NCBI GenBank assembly: GCA_963745765.1 | Contig: CAVUYQ010000026.1 | Span: 124,001-188,000, forward strand | Length of the DNA stretch: 64,000 bases | Reading direction: 5' to 3' | Origin: Ww85 sp963745765 | GTDB lineage: Bacteria > Desulfobacterota > Desulfobulbia > Desulfobulbales > Desulfocapsaceae | In this document: positions 56,810 to 64,000 of the stretch, piece by piece | Numbering within the stretch: position 1 is the stretch's first letter | Layout: each line of letters begins with the position of its first letter | Notes under the pieces: generated by a model | What the model was told of the DNA's origin: nothing | What the model saw: only the letters and a program-made list of their open reading frames with translations | Database searches by the model: none | Program-made: the position numbers and the translations under genes

Positions 56810-58054
56810 TTGAGACTGAAAGCCTTGAACGGCTTTAAAGATATTTTGCCGGATCAGATGTCCGAGTGGCGACGTGTTGAGTCTGCTGCCCGTGATGTTT
56901 TTGGGCGATTTCATTTTTCCGAGATTGCTATGCCCATCCTTGAGAAAACAGAATTGTTTGCCCGATCGATTGGCGCTGAAACCGATATTGTCGAAAAAGA
57001 GATGTACACCTTTGTCGACAAACAGGTAACCATGCGGCCGGAAGCGACGGCCTCATTGTTACGTGCCTATATAGAACACAGCATGCACGTTGAGAAGCCG
57101 GTTCAGCGCCTCTTTACGATCGGTCCGATGTTTCGCCATGAGCGGCCGCAGAAAGGAAGGCTGCGCCAGTTTCACCAGATGGATGTCGAAGTGCTTGGTT
57201 CGGCCAATCCCCGGGTTGACACAGAACTGATGGCCATGGGCTCACTTTTATTCTCCGAGCTCGGCATACCGGTCAGCCTGGAGGTGAACTCTCTTGGCTG
57301 TGCGAAGTGCCGACCTCCTTACCGCGCCTTACTGCTGGAATTCATCAACAGTCGTTTCGCTTTTCTCTGTTCGGATTGCAAACGCCGCAGTCAGACAAAT
57401 CCGCTCAGGGTCCTTGACTGCAAGAACCCGGAATGCCGAGAGCAGGTGGAAGCGGCACCATCAATGGTTGAACATCTCTGTCCGGATTGTGCCGAGCACT
57501 TCTCAGCCGTCCGGGCAGGTCTTGATCAGCTTGCTATCGCCTATTCGCTCAATAAATTCATGGTGCGCGGGCTTGACTATTATGTCCGGACCACCTTCGA
57601 GTTTGTAACCGACGAGCTTGGGGCACAATCAGCTGTCTGTGCCGGGGGCAGATACGATGGCCTGATCGAGATGCTTGGTGGCGGAAAAATCCCGGGCATC
57701 GGATTTGCGATGGGAATTGAACGGGTTGTGCTGCTTGTGCAGCAGCACTCCGGTGCGCCGAGAGGAGAAGCTGGAGTTGAGCTTTTTCTTGCCGGGCTTG
57801 GTCCTGCAGCATCTGAGTACTGCTTTGGGCTCATGCATGGGCTGCGTAAGGCCGGAATTCGGATTGATATGGACCATGAGGGCAGAAGCCTCAAGAGCCA
57901 GATGAAGCTGGCGGATAGAGCCGGCGCTGCCCATGTCCTGATCATCGGCGACAGGGAGCTTGAGCAGGGCAAAGGATTGCTGCGCAACATGGAGACCAGG
58001 GAGCAGGTGGAACTGGCCCTGGAAACGGCGGCAATCTTGGCATCATTCAGATAA
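56810..58054 (+). CDS. hisS: histidyl-tRNA synthetase
   Basis: Class II synthetase. Motif 2 is FRHERPQKGRLRQFHQ; the histidine-specific LDYYVRTTFEF and GGGRYDGL-like (AGGRYDGLIEMLGG) regions and the C-terminal anticodon domain are intact. The frame is open to a GTG at 56771, but GGAGG seven bases before TTG 56810 and the usual N-terminus LRLKALNGFKDILP place the start there, giving 414 residues. A four-Cys zinc-like set (CAKC, CSDC, CKNPEC, CPDC) lies in the middle insertion. aspS follows. Confidence 0.94.
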   Translation: MRLKALNGFKDILPDQMSEWRRVESAARDVFGRFHFSEIAMPILEKTELFARSIGAETDIVEKEMYTFVDKQVTMRPEATASLLRAYIEHSMHVEKPVQRLFTIGPMFRHERPQKGRLRQFHQMDVEVLGSANPRVDTELMAMGSLLFSELGIPVSLEVNSLGCAKCRPPYRALLLEFINSRFAFLCSDCKRRSQTNPLRVLDCKNPECREQVEAAPSMVEHLCPDCAEHFSAVRAGLDQLAIAYSLNKFMVRGLDYYVRTTFEFVTDELGAQSAVCAGGRYDGLIEMLGGGKIPGIGFAMGIERVVLLVQQHSGAPRGEAGVELFLAGLGPAASEYCFGLMHGLRKAGIRIDMDHEGRSLKSQMKLADRAGAAHVLIIGDRELEQGKGLLRNMETREQVELALETAAILASFR

Positions 58055-58150
58055 AAATAGTGTTGCAACCACTCCTGGTTCCAGAACAGACCGGTACGGG
58101 GAGCAATATTGATAATACGAGGGTTTACACCCCGTTAAAGAGCAAAAATT

Positions 58151-59935
58151 ATGGACACGATGGCTACAAAACGCAGGACACATCATTGCAATGAACTGGG
58201 TCTTGCCCAGGTAGGGGCCCGGGTTACCCTGATGGGCTGGGTTCTTCGCCGGCGTGATCATGGCGGTGTTATTTTTATTGATCTTCGTGACCGTGAAGGG
58301 TTAACCCAGATTGTCTTCAATCCGGAGATTAACCCGGAAGTTCATGCAGAGGCACATCGATTGCGCAGTGAATGGGTTGTTGCCGTCACGGGAAAGGTAG
58401 AGCCAAGACCCGATGAAATGGCGAATCCGAAACTGGTGACCGGAGAGATAGAAGTGCTGATCGATGACCTGGTCATATATAATACCAGTGAAACGCCTCC
58501 GTTCCCGCTGGACGAGGATACAGAGGTGTCCGATAACCTGCGTCTGCAGTATCGATATCTGGATTTGAGAAGACCGGAAATGAGTGCGAACCTGATTGCA
58601 CGTCACAAGGCTGTGCAGGCCATCAGAAACTACCTGAACGAGAAAGGTTTTCTTGATATAGAAACCCCGATGCTGACCAAGTCGACACCGGAGGGTGCAC
58701 GAGACTATCTGGTGCCGAGTCGGGTGAATAGCGGCAGGTTCTACGCCTTGCCGCAATCTCCCCAGCTCTTTAAACAGCTGTTGATGGTAGCCGGCATGGA
58801 CCGTTATTACCAGATCGTCAAGTGCTTCAGAGATGAAGATTTACGCGCGGACCGACAACCGGAGTTTACCCAGATAGATATAGAGATGTCTTTTGTCGAT
58901 GAAGAGCAGATCATCGAGACGGTGGAAGGGATGATTTCCCTGCTGTTCAGGGAAACCCTTGGTTTGCAGGTAGCGCTGCCGATAAAGCGGATCAGCTACG
59001 ACGAATCGATGAGCCGCTTTGGCACAGACCGTCCTGATGTCCGGTTTGGTATGGAACTGGTTGATTTGACTGAAATTGCGGCTGAGTGCGAGTTCAAGGT
59101 GTTCAGGGGGGTGGCGGACAAGGGCGGCACGGTAAGGGGCATAAACGCCAGAGGTTGCGGCACTTTTTCCCGCAAAGAGCTTGACGACCTGACCGAATTT
59201 GCGCTGCAGTTCGGTGCCAAGGGACTTGCCTGGGTGAAGGTGAAAGAGAATGGAGAATGGCAGTCTCCCATCGCAAAATTCTTTTCCGAAGCAGAACGGC
59301 AGCGGATCGCTGCGGCCCTTGAGGCGTCTCCCGGAGACCTGTTGTTTTTCGGGGCGGATCGGGCCGCTATTGTTTTCCAGGTGCTCGGTGAGCTTCGTGT
59401 CGAACTTGGCCGGAGATTGAGACTGCTTGATAAAAATGTCTTTACCTTTACCTGGATCACCGATTTCCCTCTTGTTGGCTATGATGAAAAGGAAAAAAGG
59501 TACCAGGCCCTGCACCATCCTTTTACCTCGCCTCGCGCGGAGGATATCGACAAGCTGGAGACAGACCCCGGTGCTGTGTATAGTCGGGCCTATGACCTGG
59601 TGCTCAACGGTACGGAAATTGGCGGCGGTTCCATCCGTATCCACAGCAGAGATCTGCAGATGCGGGTACTCAAGATGCTTTCCATCCCGGAAGAAGAGGC
59701 CCTGGAGAAATTTGGTTTTCTCCTGCGGGCGCTTGAGTTTGGCGCTCCGCCCCATGGCGGCATCGCCTTTGGTCTTGACCGGCTCATGATGCTGATCACC
59801 GGCAGTGATTCAATACGAAATGTGATTGCCTTTCCAAAGACGCAGAAAGCGACTTGTCCGCTGACTGACGCACCGTCAAAGGTTGCCAGAAAGCAGTTGA
59901 CCGAATTGCATATCAGGCCGGACTGGAAGGAATAA
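58151..59935 (+). CDS. aspS: aspartyl-tRNA synthetase
   Basis: 594 residues, bacterial type with OB-fold anticodon domain (about 10-110), catalytic domain with GFLDIETPMLTKSTPEGARD, FRDEDLRADRQPEFTQIDIE and GIAFGLDRLMML, and the GAD insertion between. Read with hisS (96 bp apart). Whether it also charges tRNA-Asn cannot be decided here. Confidence 0.96.
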   Translation: MDTMATKRRTHHCNELGLAQVGARVTLMGWVLRRRDHGGVIFIDLRDREGLTQIVFNPEINPEVHAEAHRLRSEWVVAVTGKVEPRPDEMANPKLVTGEIEVLIDDLVIYNTSETPPFPLDEDTEVSDNLRLQYRYLDLRRPEMSANLIARHKAVQAIRNYLNEKGFLDIETPMLTKSTPEGARDYLVPSRVNSGRFYALPQSPQLFKQLLMVAGMDRYYQIVKCFRDEDLRADRQPEFTQIDIEMSFVDEEQIIETVEGMISLLFRETLGLQVALPIKRISYDESMSRFGTDRPDVRFGMELVDLTEIAAECEFKVFRGVADKGGTVRGINARGCGTFSRKELDDLTEFALQFGAKGLAWVKVKENGEWQSPIAKFFSEAERQRIAAALEASPGDLLFFGADRAAIVFQVLGELRVELGRRLRLLDKNVFTFTWITDFPLVGYDEKEKRYQALHHPFTSPRAEDIDKLETDPGAVYSRAYDLVLNGTEIGGGSIRIHSRDLQMRVLKMLSIPEEEALEKFGFLLRALEFGAPPHGGIAFGLDRLMMLITGSDSIRNVIAFPKTQKATCPLTDAPSKVARKQLTELHIRPDWKE

Positions 59936-59946
59936 TTTCCGTTGAG

Positions 59947-59958
59947 GCGCCCGGGCGC
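59947..59958. repeat. 12-bp perfect GC palindrome after aspS
   Basis: GCGCCCGGGCGC, 12 bp after the aspS stop and between convergent genes. There is no T-run, so it is not a classical terminator by sequence. Confidence 0.4.
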
Positions 59959-59972
59959 AGCACATTCCCGAT

Positions 59973-60209
59973 TTACTGCCAGCCATATGTTGCCAGTTGT
60001 GTGAAAAAGAGATAGCTGCCTGCCAGAAACAGGCAGCTGAGAAATAATGTCGCAGCACCGGTAAGCAGTATTTCTCGACAACCGGGCAGTCCGGTTCTGA
60101 TTCTCTTTTTAAGAATGTTCGCCAGGGTGGCGGTATTCTCTCTTCCCAACACCCGTGATAGCAGTTCAGCAAAAATAGGCTGTGCGGTCATCTCCAGTGT
60201 CTGTTTCAT
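59973..60209 (-). CDS. small single-pass membrane protein, unknown
   Basis: The frame is open upstream, but AAGGAGGAAGCT immediately before ATG 60209 defines a 78-residue product. An amphipathic N-terminal part (MKQTLEMTAQPIFAELLSRV, basic KKRIRTG) is followed by one membrane helix (about 50-72). No family recognised. Confidence 0.55.
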   Translation of the reverse strand: MKQTLEMTAQPIFAELLSRVLGRENTATLANILKKRIRTGLPGCREILLTGAATLFLSCLFLAGSYLFFTQLATYGWQ

Positions 60210-60519
60210 AGCTTCCTCCTTTTTTGTGGTTCTTGAGGAGCAGTATAAATGCTTCGGGGTATCACAGAGTGAGTACCCCCTGACCTTTTCATGAACAATT
60301 TTAAATTTTCCGCCGGGCAGGTGGAACAGTGACGAAATACACTGAGTGTTGTGAAGTGGTGCTCCATTCAAGGTAGCCTTAATCATAATCGTGCGCTATT
60401 ATCCCACTGGCTTGTCAGGAATAAGACTGTTGCATAGCCTCATGATCGGCTGGAAGGTGATGGACGCGCTTTCTTTTAAGTGATCGGTCAGAGGTCGGAC
60501 ACTTAGGAGGATAGGGGTT

Positions 60520-60714
60520 ATGTCTGTAGTAACCGGGAAGACTGCCCAGGCCTTTGAGGCTCTGTTTGACGCGCTGGCAGCCGGCACTTTTCTCTATGTT
60601 GCGGTTGTGGATATTATCGATGTGGAATTTTCTCATCACCATAGTCAATGGCTTAAGTTTGGCCTTGTGGCACTGGGCCTGGGATTGATGGCGGTTGTCG
60701 CCGTCTGGACATGA
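60520..60714 (+). pseudogene. C-terminal fragment of a ZIP-family metal transporter
   Basis: 64 codons reading AFEALFDALAAGTFLYVAVVDII then a short His loop (EFSHHHSQ) and a last helix WLKFGLVALGLGLMAVV. This is the end of ZIP transporters, which normally have about 250 residues. GGAGG lies before ATG 60520, so it may still be translated, but no upstream transporter sequence remains and a stop interrupts the frame just before. Likely remnant. It precedes the chalcone-isomerase-like gene by 25 bp. Confidence 0.6.
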
Positions 60715-60739
60715 GAACCTGAAAAAAATCGGAGGGATT

Positions 60740-61303
60740 ATGAGAAACGTTATCTTGATGACCGTGTGCACCCTGTTGCTCTCCATACCGGCAGGTGCGA
60801 GGGAGATCGCTGGTGTTGATGTGTCGGAGGAGGTTGTTCAGGCAAATGGCACGACCCTTCATTTGAACGGGGCAGGTATCCGCTATAAGTTTTTCTTCAA
60901 AATCTATATTGCTGCGCTCTATCTTGAAAAAATCAGCAGTGATGCCGAACAGGTGATACAAAGCGACGGCGGTAAACAAATGGTCATGCATTTTCTCTAC
61001 GACGAGGTGGAAAAAGATGACCTGATTGAGGCGTGGAATGACGGCTTTGAGGAGAACGGCAGCCCGGCTCAGCTGGCTGAGTTATCCGGGCAGATAGCCG
61101 CCTTCAATGCACTTTTTGACACGGTTAAAGCAGGTGACACCATCATTCTCGATTATATCCCCGGGACCGGGACGTCTGTTGCGATACGGGGTGAAAATAA
61201 AGGTACAATTGCCGGAAAACCGTTTAACGACCTGCTGCTTTCCATCTGGCTTGGTAAGGAGCCGGTGAGCGATGATCTCCGGGATAATCTGCTGGGCAGA
61301 TAG
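60740..61303 (+). CDS. exported chalcone-isomerase-like protein
   Basis: 187 residues from ATG 60740 (GGAGGG upstream). A signal peptide (RNVILMTVCTLLLSIPAGA) is followed by a chalcone-isomerase-like fold: LNGAGIRYKFFFKIYIAALYL, then MHFLYDEVEKDDLIEAWNDGF, GDTIILDYIPGTG, and LLSIWLGKEPV. Bacterial members are periplasmic with uncertain roles, possibly fatty-acid or lipid binding rather than flavonoid chemistry. Confidence 0.8.
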   Translation: MRNVILMTVCTLLLSIPAGAREIAGVDVSEEVVQANGTTLHLNGAGIRYKFFFKIYIAALYLEKISSDAEQVIQSDGGKQMVMHFLYDEVEKDDLIEAWNDGFEENGSPAQLAELSGQIAAFNALFDTVKAGDTIILDYIPGTGTSVAIRGENKGTIAGKPFNDLLLSIWLGKEPVSDDLRDNLLGR

Positions 61304-61398
61304 GGTCCCGGCGTTCTTTCCTGGCTTCGCCAGCGGCTGGCGTAGCCCGATGTAGGGGGTGCGCGGACTCATGTTTCCAGGCTATGATGTCTCATTCC

Positions 61399-61752
61399 TT
61401 AAAGCTCGGGTGCCCCCTTGGGGATGATGCAGGCAAAGACGAAGTCAGCAGAAGAGGAATTACGCAGCTGATGCTCTTCGTTGCCCGGTACAAAGATAAC
61501 CGAGCCGGCCTTGACATCGACCCACTTCCCGTCTTGCCAGACCTGTCCTGAGCCGGCATGAACGAGAATTTCGTGTTCCCAGTCATGAGCGTGGCGCGGG
61601 GTAAAGCCCTCCGGGGCTATGGTGAAGATTCTCATGCAGAAATTCAAGGCTTTGTCGCTCTGACCGATGACCACTCGACCGCTGACACCTTTGACGACAG
61701 CCCCGTCAAATTGTTTTGATTCAGTTTCGGAATAATGTGAAATGATTTTCAT
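61399..61752 (-). CDS. cupin-domain protein
   Basis: 117 residues, one small beta-barrel. Metal ligands are visible in RHAHDWEHEILVHAGSG (His, His, Glu region) and in GNEEHQLRN. Most such proteins are metal-dependent isomerases, dioxygenases or sensors. Two tandem family A elements now lie 22 bp upstream of its ATG, in the place of its leader. Before their insertion its ATG overlapped the stop of an upstream frame (ATGA). Confidence 0.8.
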   Translation of the reverse strand: MKIISHYSETESKQFDGAVVKGVSGRVVIGQSDKALNFCMRIFTIAPEGFTPRHAHDWEHEILVHAGSGQVWQDGKWVDVKAGSVIFVPGNEEHQLRNSSSADFVFACIIPKGAPEL

Positions 61753-61774
61753 GTTTTGTTCCTGAGTAATGATT

Positions 61775-61935
61775 GATGGCGTTGTAAAAACTTCGATCTA
61801 CTGCGTCGTGGAACTTTTTCCGGCACTCGGCATACTACCTGTATGCCTTCGCACCTGAAAAAATACCACTCCTTGTTTATCTGTGTTTTTACTTAGCCAT
61901 CTTTTGGAGTGCAATAGACTTTTTACGAGTGTGTC
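61775..61935 (+). mobile_element. family A MITE-like element, tandem copy 1 (161 bp)
   Basis: First of two head-to-tail copies with a 167-bp period. Starts GATGGCGTTGTAAAAACTT and ends GACTTTTTACGAGTGTGTC. Flanked by ATGATT at 61769-61774 and 61936-61941. Contains the same internal GGCATAC/GTATGCC hairpin as the other copies. Confidence 0.88.
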
Positions 61936-61941
61936 ATGATT

Positions 61942-62102
61942 GATGGCGTCGTAAAAACTTCGATCTACTGCGTCGAGGAACTTTTTCCGGCACTCGGCAT
62001 ACTACCTGTATGCCTTCGCACCTGAAAAAATACCACTCCTTGTTTATCTGTGTTTTTACTTAGCCATCTTTTGGAGTGCAATAGACTTTTTACGAGTATG
62101 TC
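61942..62102 (+). mobile_element. family A MITE-like element, tandem copy 2 (161 bp)
   Basis: Second copy, differing from copy 1 at only a few bases. Flanked by the same ATGATT (61936-61941 and 62103-62108), so three copies of the target hexamer alternate with two elements. That is expected from tandem duplication of element plus target site, or repeated insertion in the same site. Confidence 0.88.
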
Positions 62103-62220
62103 ATGATTTACTGACTGGAAAATATATCCCTTCTGCTTTACCTTCGGCAGTAGCTATCCCAATGCTTTTACCATACATGAGCTCAATCCCATAAAACTTT
62201 GCTGCGTCAGCTTCCTTATT
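62101..62220 (-). pseudogene. unidentified C-terminal gene fragment or frame-shifted tail of the EamA gene
   Basis: The minus frame reads GNKEADAAKFYGIELMYGKS then IGIATAEGKAEGIYFPVSKS and stops at a TGA formed with the element end. It has coding character but no start of its own. It joins the EamA reading frame if one A is removed from an A7 run near 62223, a plus-one shift like those elsewhere. Without the MITEs it would have ended in an ATGA overlap with the cupin gene. Family not recognised. Confidence 0.4.
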
Positions 62221-63106
62221 GCCTGTTTTTTTGTGATGAAGACATGCCCAGGTAAATGGCCGTAAGGGTGACGAGAACCCCGAACCATTGTAGGAAAGAG
62301 GTCGGCCGGTGAAAGAACAAGACGTCCCAGACGAATGCCAGGGCCGGCTGCAGCAGCAGAACGAGACCGGCAAAGGAGGGAACGACCTTGGGTAGACTGT
62401 TGGAAATCACCGCCCAGCCGATGGTCTGAGAAAACAGGGCCAGGCAGAGCAGTGAACCAAGCGATAGGTAGTTTGGTAGTCTGAAGCTGGGCTCAGAGAA
62501 CATAACCTGAAGGCCAAGAAAACAGGTGCTTGCCAGTGAGACGAGCATCAGGCCGTAAAAAAAAGAGATCCCGGCCTGTATTTCCTGTATTTTCCTCAGG
62601 GACAGAAGAAAAGCGGCGTAAAAGAATGCGGCAGTCAGCCCAAGGTAAATTCCCGTTCGATAATGAGATGGCAGTGTTTTCCAGTCAAAGCCGATAACAA
62701 GAAAAAGGCCGAGGAAGGCGAGCGGTATTGAGACGAGAAAAACAGGCCGTAACCGCTGGCTGAAGAAGAGGAAAGAAGCCCCGGTGAGGATAAAGACCTG
62801 AAAATTGGCGATAATGGTCGCGAGACCGGGGCCGATATACAAGATGCTGATATGCCAGAGAAGCAGATCGGCGGAAAAGCACAATCCGCACAATACGGTG
62901 AGAACCGCTGTCCTGGCCGAGATCGGTTGAAATTCTCCTTTGACGAAACAGGCAATCGCCAGGAAAATGGTTCCGAAAAACACGCGATAAAAGGCAGATA
63001 CCAGCGGGGCAACGCCTGCCCAGGTGACCCACACTCCGGAGAAACTGATGATGATTGCACCAAGCAGGATATGAATAAGTGGATTCTGGCGCCGATCAGT
63101 GGTCAT
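62216..63106 (-). CDS. EamA-family (drug/metabolite superfamily) transporter
   Basis: 296 residues with ten predicted helices in two EamA repeats (about 10-140 and 150-290). Helix signatures are WVTWAGVAPLVSAFYRVFFG and ISNSLPKVVPSFAGLVLLLQPALAFV-type (here split across helices 9-10). Such carriers export amino acids, nucleosides or other metabolites. Substrate unknown. The C-terminus may be longer if the adjacent A7 run carries an extra base. Confidence 0.85.
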   Translation of the reverse strand: MTTDRRQNPLIHILLGAIIISFSGVWVTWAGVAPLVSAFYRVFFGTIFLAIACFVKGEFQPISARTAVLTVLCGLCFSADLLLWHISILYIGPGLATIIANFQVFILTGASFLFFSQRLRPVFLVSIPLAFLGLFLVIGFDWKTLPSHYRTGIYLGLTAAFFYAAFLLSLRKIQEIQAGISFFYGLMLVSLASTCFLGLQVMFSEPSFRLPNYLSLGSLLCLALFSQTIGWAVISNSLPKVVPSFAGLVLLLQPALAFVWDVLFFHRPTSFLQWFGVLVTLTAIYLGMSSSQKNRQ

Positions 63107-63569
63107 TGGTTCGAAATCCCGTTGAATAAAAAACCGATATTAGCAGCCTCAGCCGGTACTGCAACGGAAAAGTGTGGAAATTGTGCTGAATCTATCAAAT
63201 GGCCCGACAGTTGTTTTAATTACCGCCAAACGACTGAGGTGAATGTGTGCTAAGGGCAGAATAAAATAGTAAAATTTATTAAAACTCAAGGAGATAGATT
63301 TTTTTGTCATGAAAACTGACTTGATTTTTCAGTAACTATTTGGTACCGAAACATGATTATTATGCTTTGACTCCTTGGGGAAGGCGAATTGTGCCAGTTG
63401 GTTGGGCGTAATGTGCGGCAAGAGAGTTCTTTTGTGGTGCCTGATTAAAAAATAGTGATTGGTCAGGGATGCGCTGTTTTCATCGTTATCTGGACGGGTA
63501 AGCTCTGGCTCGCGACAGAGGTATTGCGCACGCACTCCCGGTTTTAAAAACCTCATCGGATGGAAAAAT
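63107..63569. other. divergent intergenic region before the dihydroorotate-dehydrogenase-like gene
   Basis: 463 bp, AT-rich. No gene, repeat or clear promoter pair noticed. Minus-strand frames here are shadows. Confidence 0.4.
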
Positions 63570-64000
63570 ATGACAGATCTTACGACAAAATATCTTGGGC
63601 TTACGTTGAAAAACCCGATCATTGTCGGAAGCAGCGGACTGACAGGCTCGGCTAAAACCATTCGGGAACTTGCTGAAGCACAGGTCGGAGCTGTTGTCCT
63701 GAAATCTTTGTATGAAGAACAGATTGAGGCGGAACTGCGGCAGAATCTGGACGAATACCAGACCGATTATCCCGATGCTTACGATTACATCAAACAATAC
63801 ACCCGGAATTCTGCGGTTTCCGAATATCTGGAGATGATTGGCGAAGTCAAGAAGACCACCGATATACCGGTGATTGCAAGTCTCAACTGCGTTACATCAG
63901 CGGAATGGACGACCTTCGCCAGGCGAATTGAGAAGGCAGGTGCCGATGCCCTTGAAATTAACATCAGCCTGCTGCCGAGTGATCCCCGCAAGTCCTGCAG
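63570..64000 (+). CDS. dihydroorotate-dehydrogenase-like flavoprotein, 5' part
   Basis: ATG 63570 opens MTDLTTKYLGLTLKNPIIVG, the normal start of the class 1 PyrD-like TIM barrel. Continuing are GSSGLTGSAKTIRELAEA, VVLKSLYEEQI, PVIASLNC and GADALEINIS. Residues PSDPRKSC at the edge lie where the catalytic loop begins. The long acidic insert EEQIEAELRQNLDEYQTDY is typical of the PyrD-like proteins of anaerobes whose role in pyrimidine synthesis is unproven. The gene continues past the window. Confidence 0.85.
   Translation, partial: MTDLTTKYLGLTLKNPIIVGSSGLTGSAKTIRELAEAQVGAVVLKSLYEEQIEAELRQNLDEYQTDYPDAYDYIKQYTRNSAVSEYLEMIGEVKKTTDIPVIASLNCVTSAEWTTFARRIEKAGADALEINISLLPSDPRKSC

Overview
The window reads as a chromosomal segment of a Gram-negative anaerobe or facultative anaerobe with moderate GC. 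The best guess is Desulfobacterota, perhaps Desulfobulbales-like. This rests on gene content only: a DUF3373-type porin, the anaerobic cobaltochelatase CbiK, a Tat-exported NiFe hydrogenase with a complete hyp set, a CydA-like protein fused to c-type cytochrome domains, and a full 14-function complex I operon. No rRNA, tRNA or CRISPR array was found.

Layout. 1-6.3 kb: unlinked genes (partial CDP-alcohol phosphatidyltransferase, AEC transporter, SelO, PilZ protein, SIMPL protein, FAH-family hydrolase). 6.6-10.9 kb: a respiratory module with a CydA-like/tri-haem c protein, a second integral membrane subunit, two small exported proteins (one DsrE-like) and a lipoprotein. 11.2-12.5 kb: a scrap zone with a decayed transposase abutting an HD-GYP fragment and a possible cation-efflux tail, then threonine aldolase. 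14.2-27.7 kb: nuoA,B,CD,E,F,G,H,I,J,K,L,M,N in one run, then a CBS-domain gene. 28.8-34.1 kb: cfa and purL. 34.3-37.4 kb (minus): a YheO-type regulator, RidA and a CyuA-type cysteine desulfidase, forming a probable thiol amino-acid catabolism unit. 38.1-43.4 kb: CbiK, porin, PgeF-like protein, an orphan response regulator and hemC. 43.6-53.6 kb (minus): hydrogenase small subunit, large subunit, cytochrome b, then hypF, C, D, E, a maturation protease, hypA and hypB. 54.1-64 kb: pcnB, an NMO-like flavoprotein, hisS, aspS, small exported or membrane proteins, cupin, EamA transporter and the start of a dihydroorotate-dehydrogenase-like gene.

The main energy logic is H2 oxidation in the periplasm (hydrogenase plus cytochrome b to quinone), NADH oxidation by complex I, and a quinone/cytochrome c module of unknown partner built on a CydA-like core.

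Two sequence-level patterns stand out. First, at least eight frameshifts interrupt conserved genes (nuoF, nuoM twice, cfa, purL three times, hypB), and every one is a single extra base. That points to a systematic error in the sequence rather than pseudogenes. Second, three unrelated families of short non-coding mobile repeats are present, several with exact 6-bp target duplications. They sit at gene ends, including one that replaced the pcnB stop codon with a new in-frame stop at the same position.
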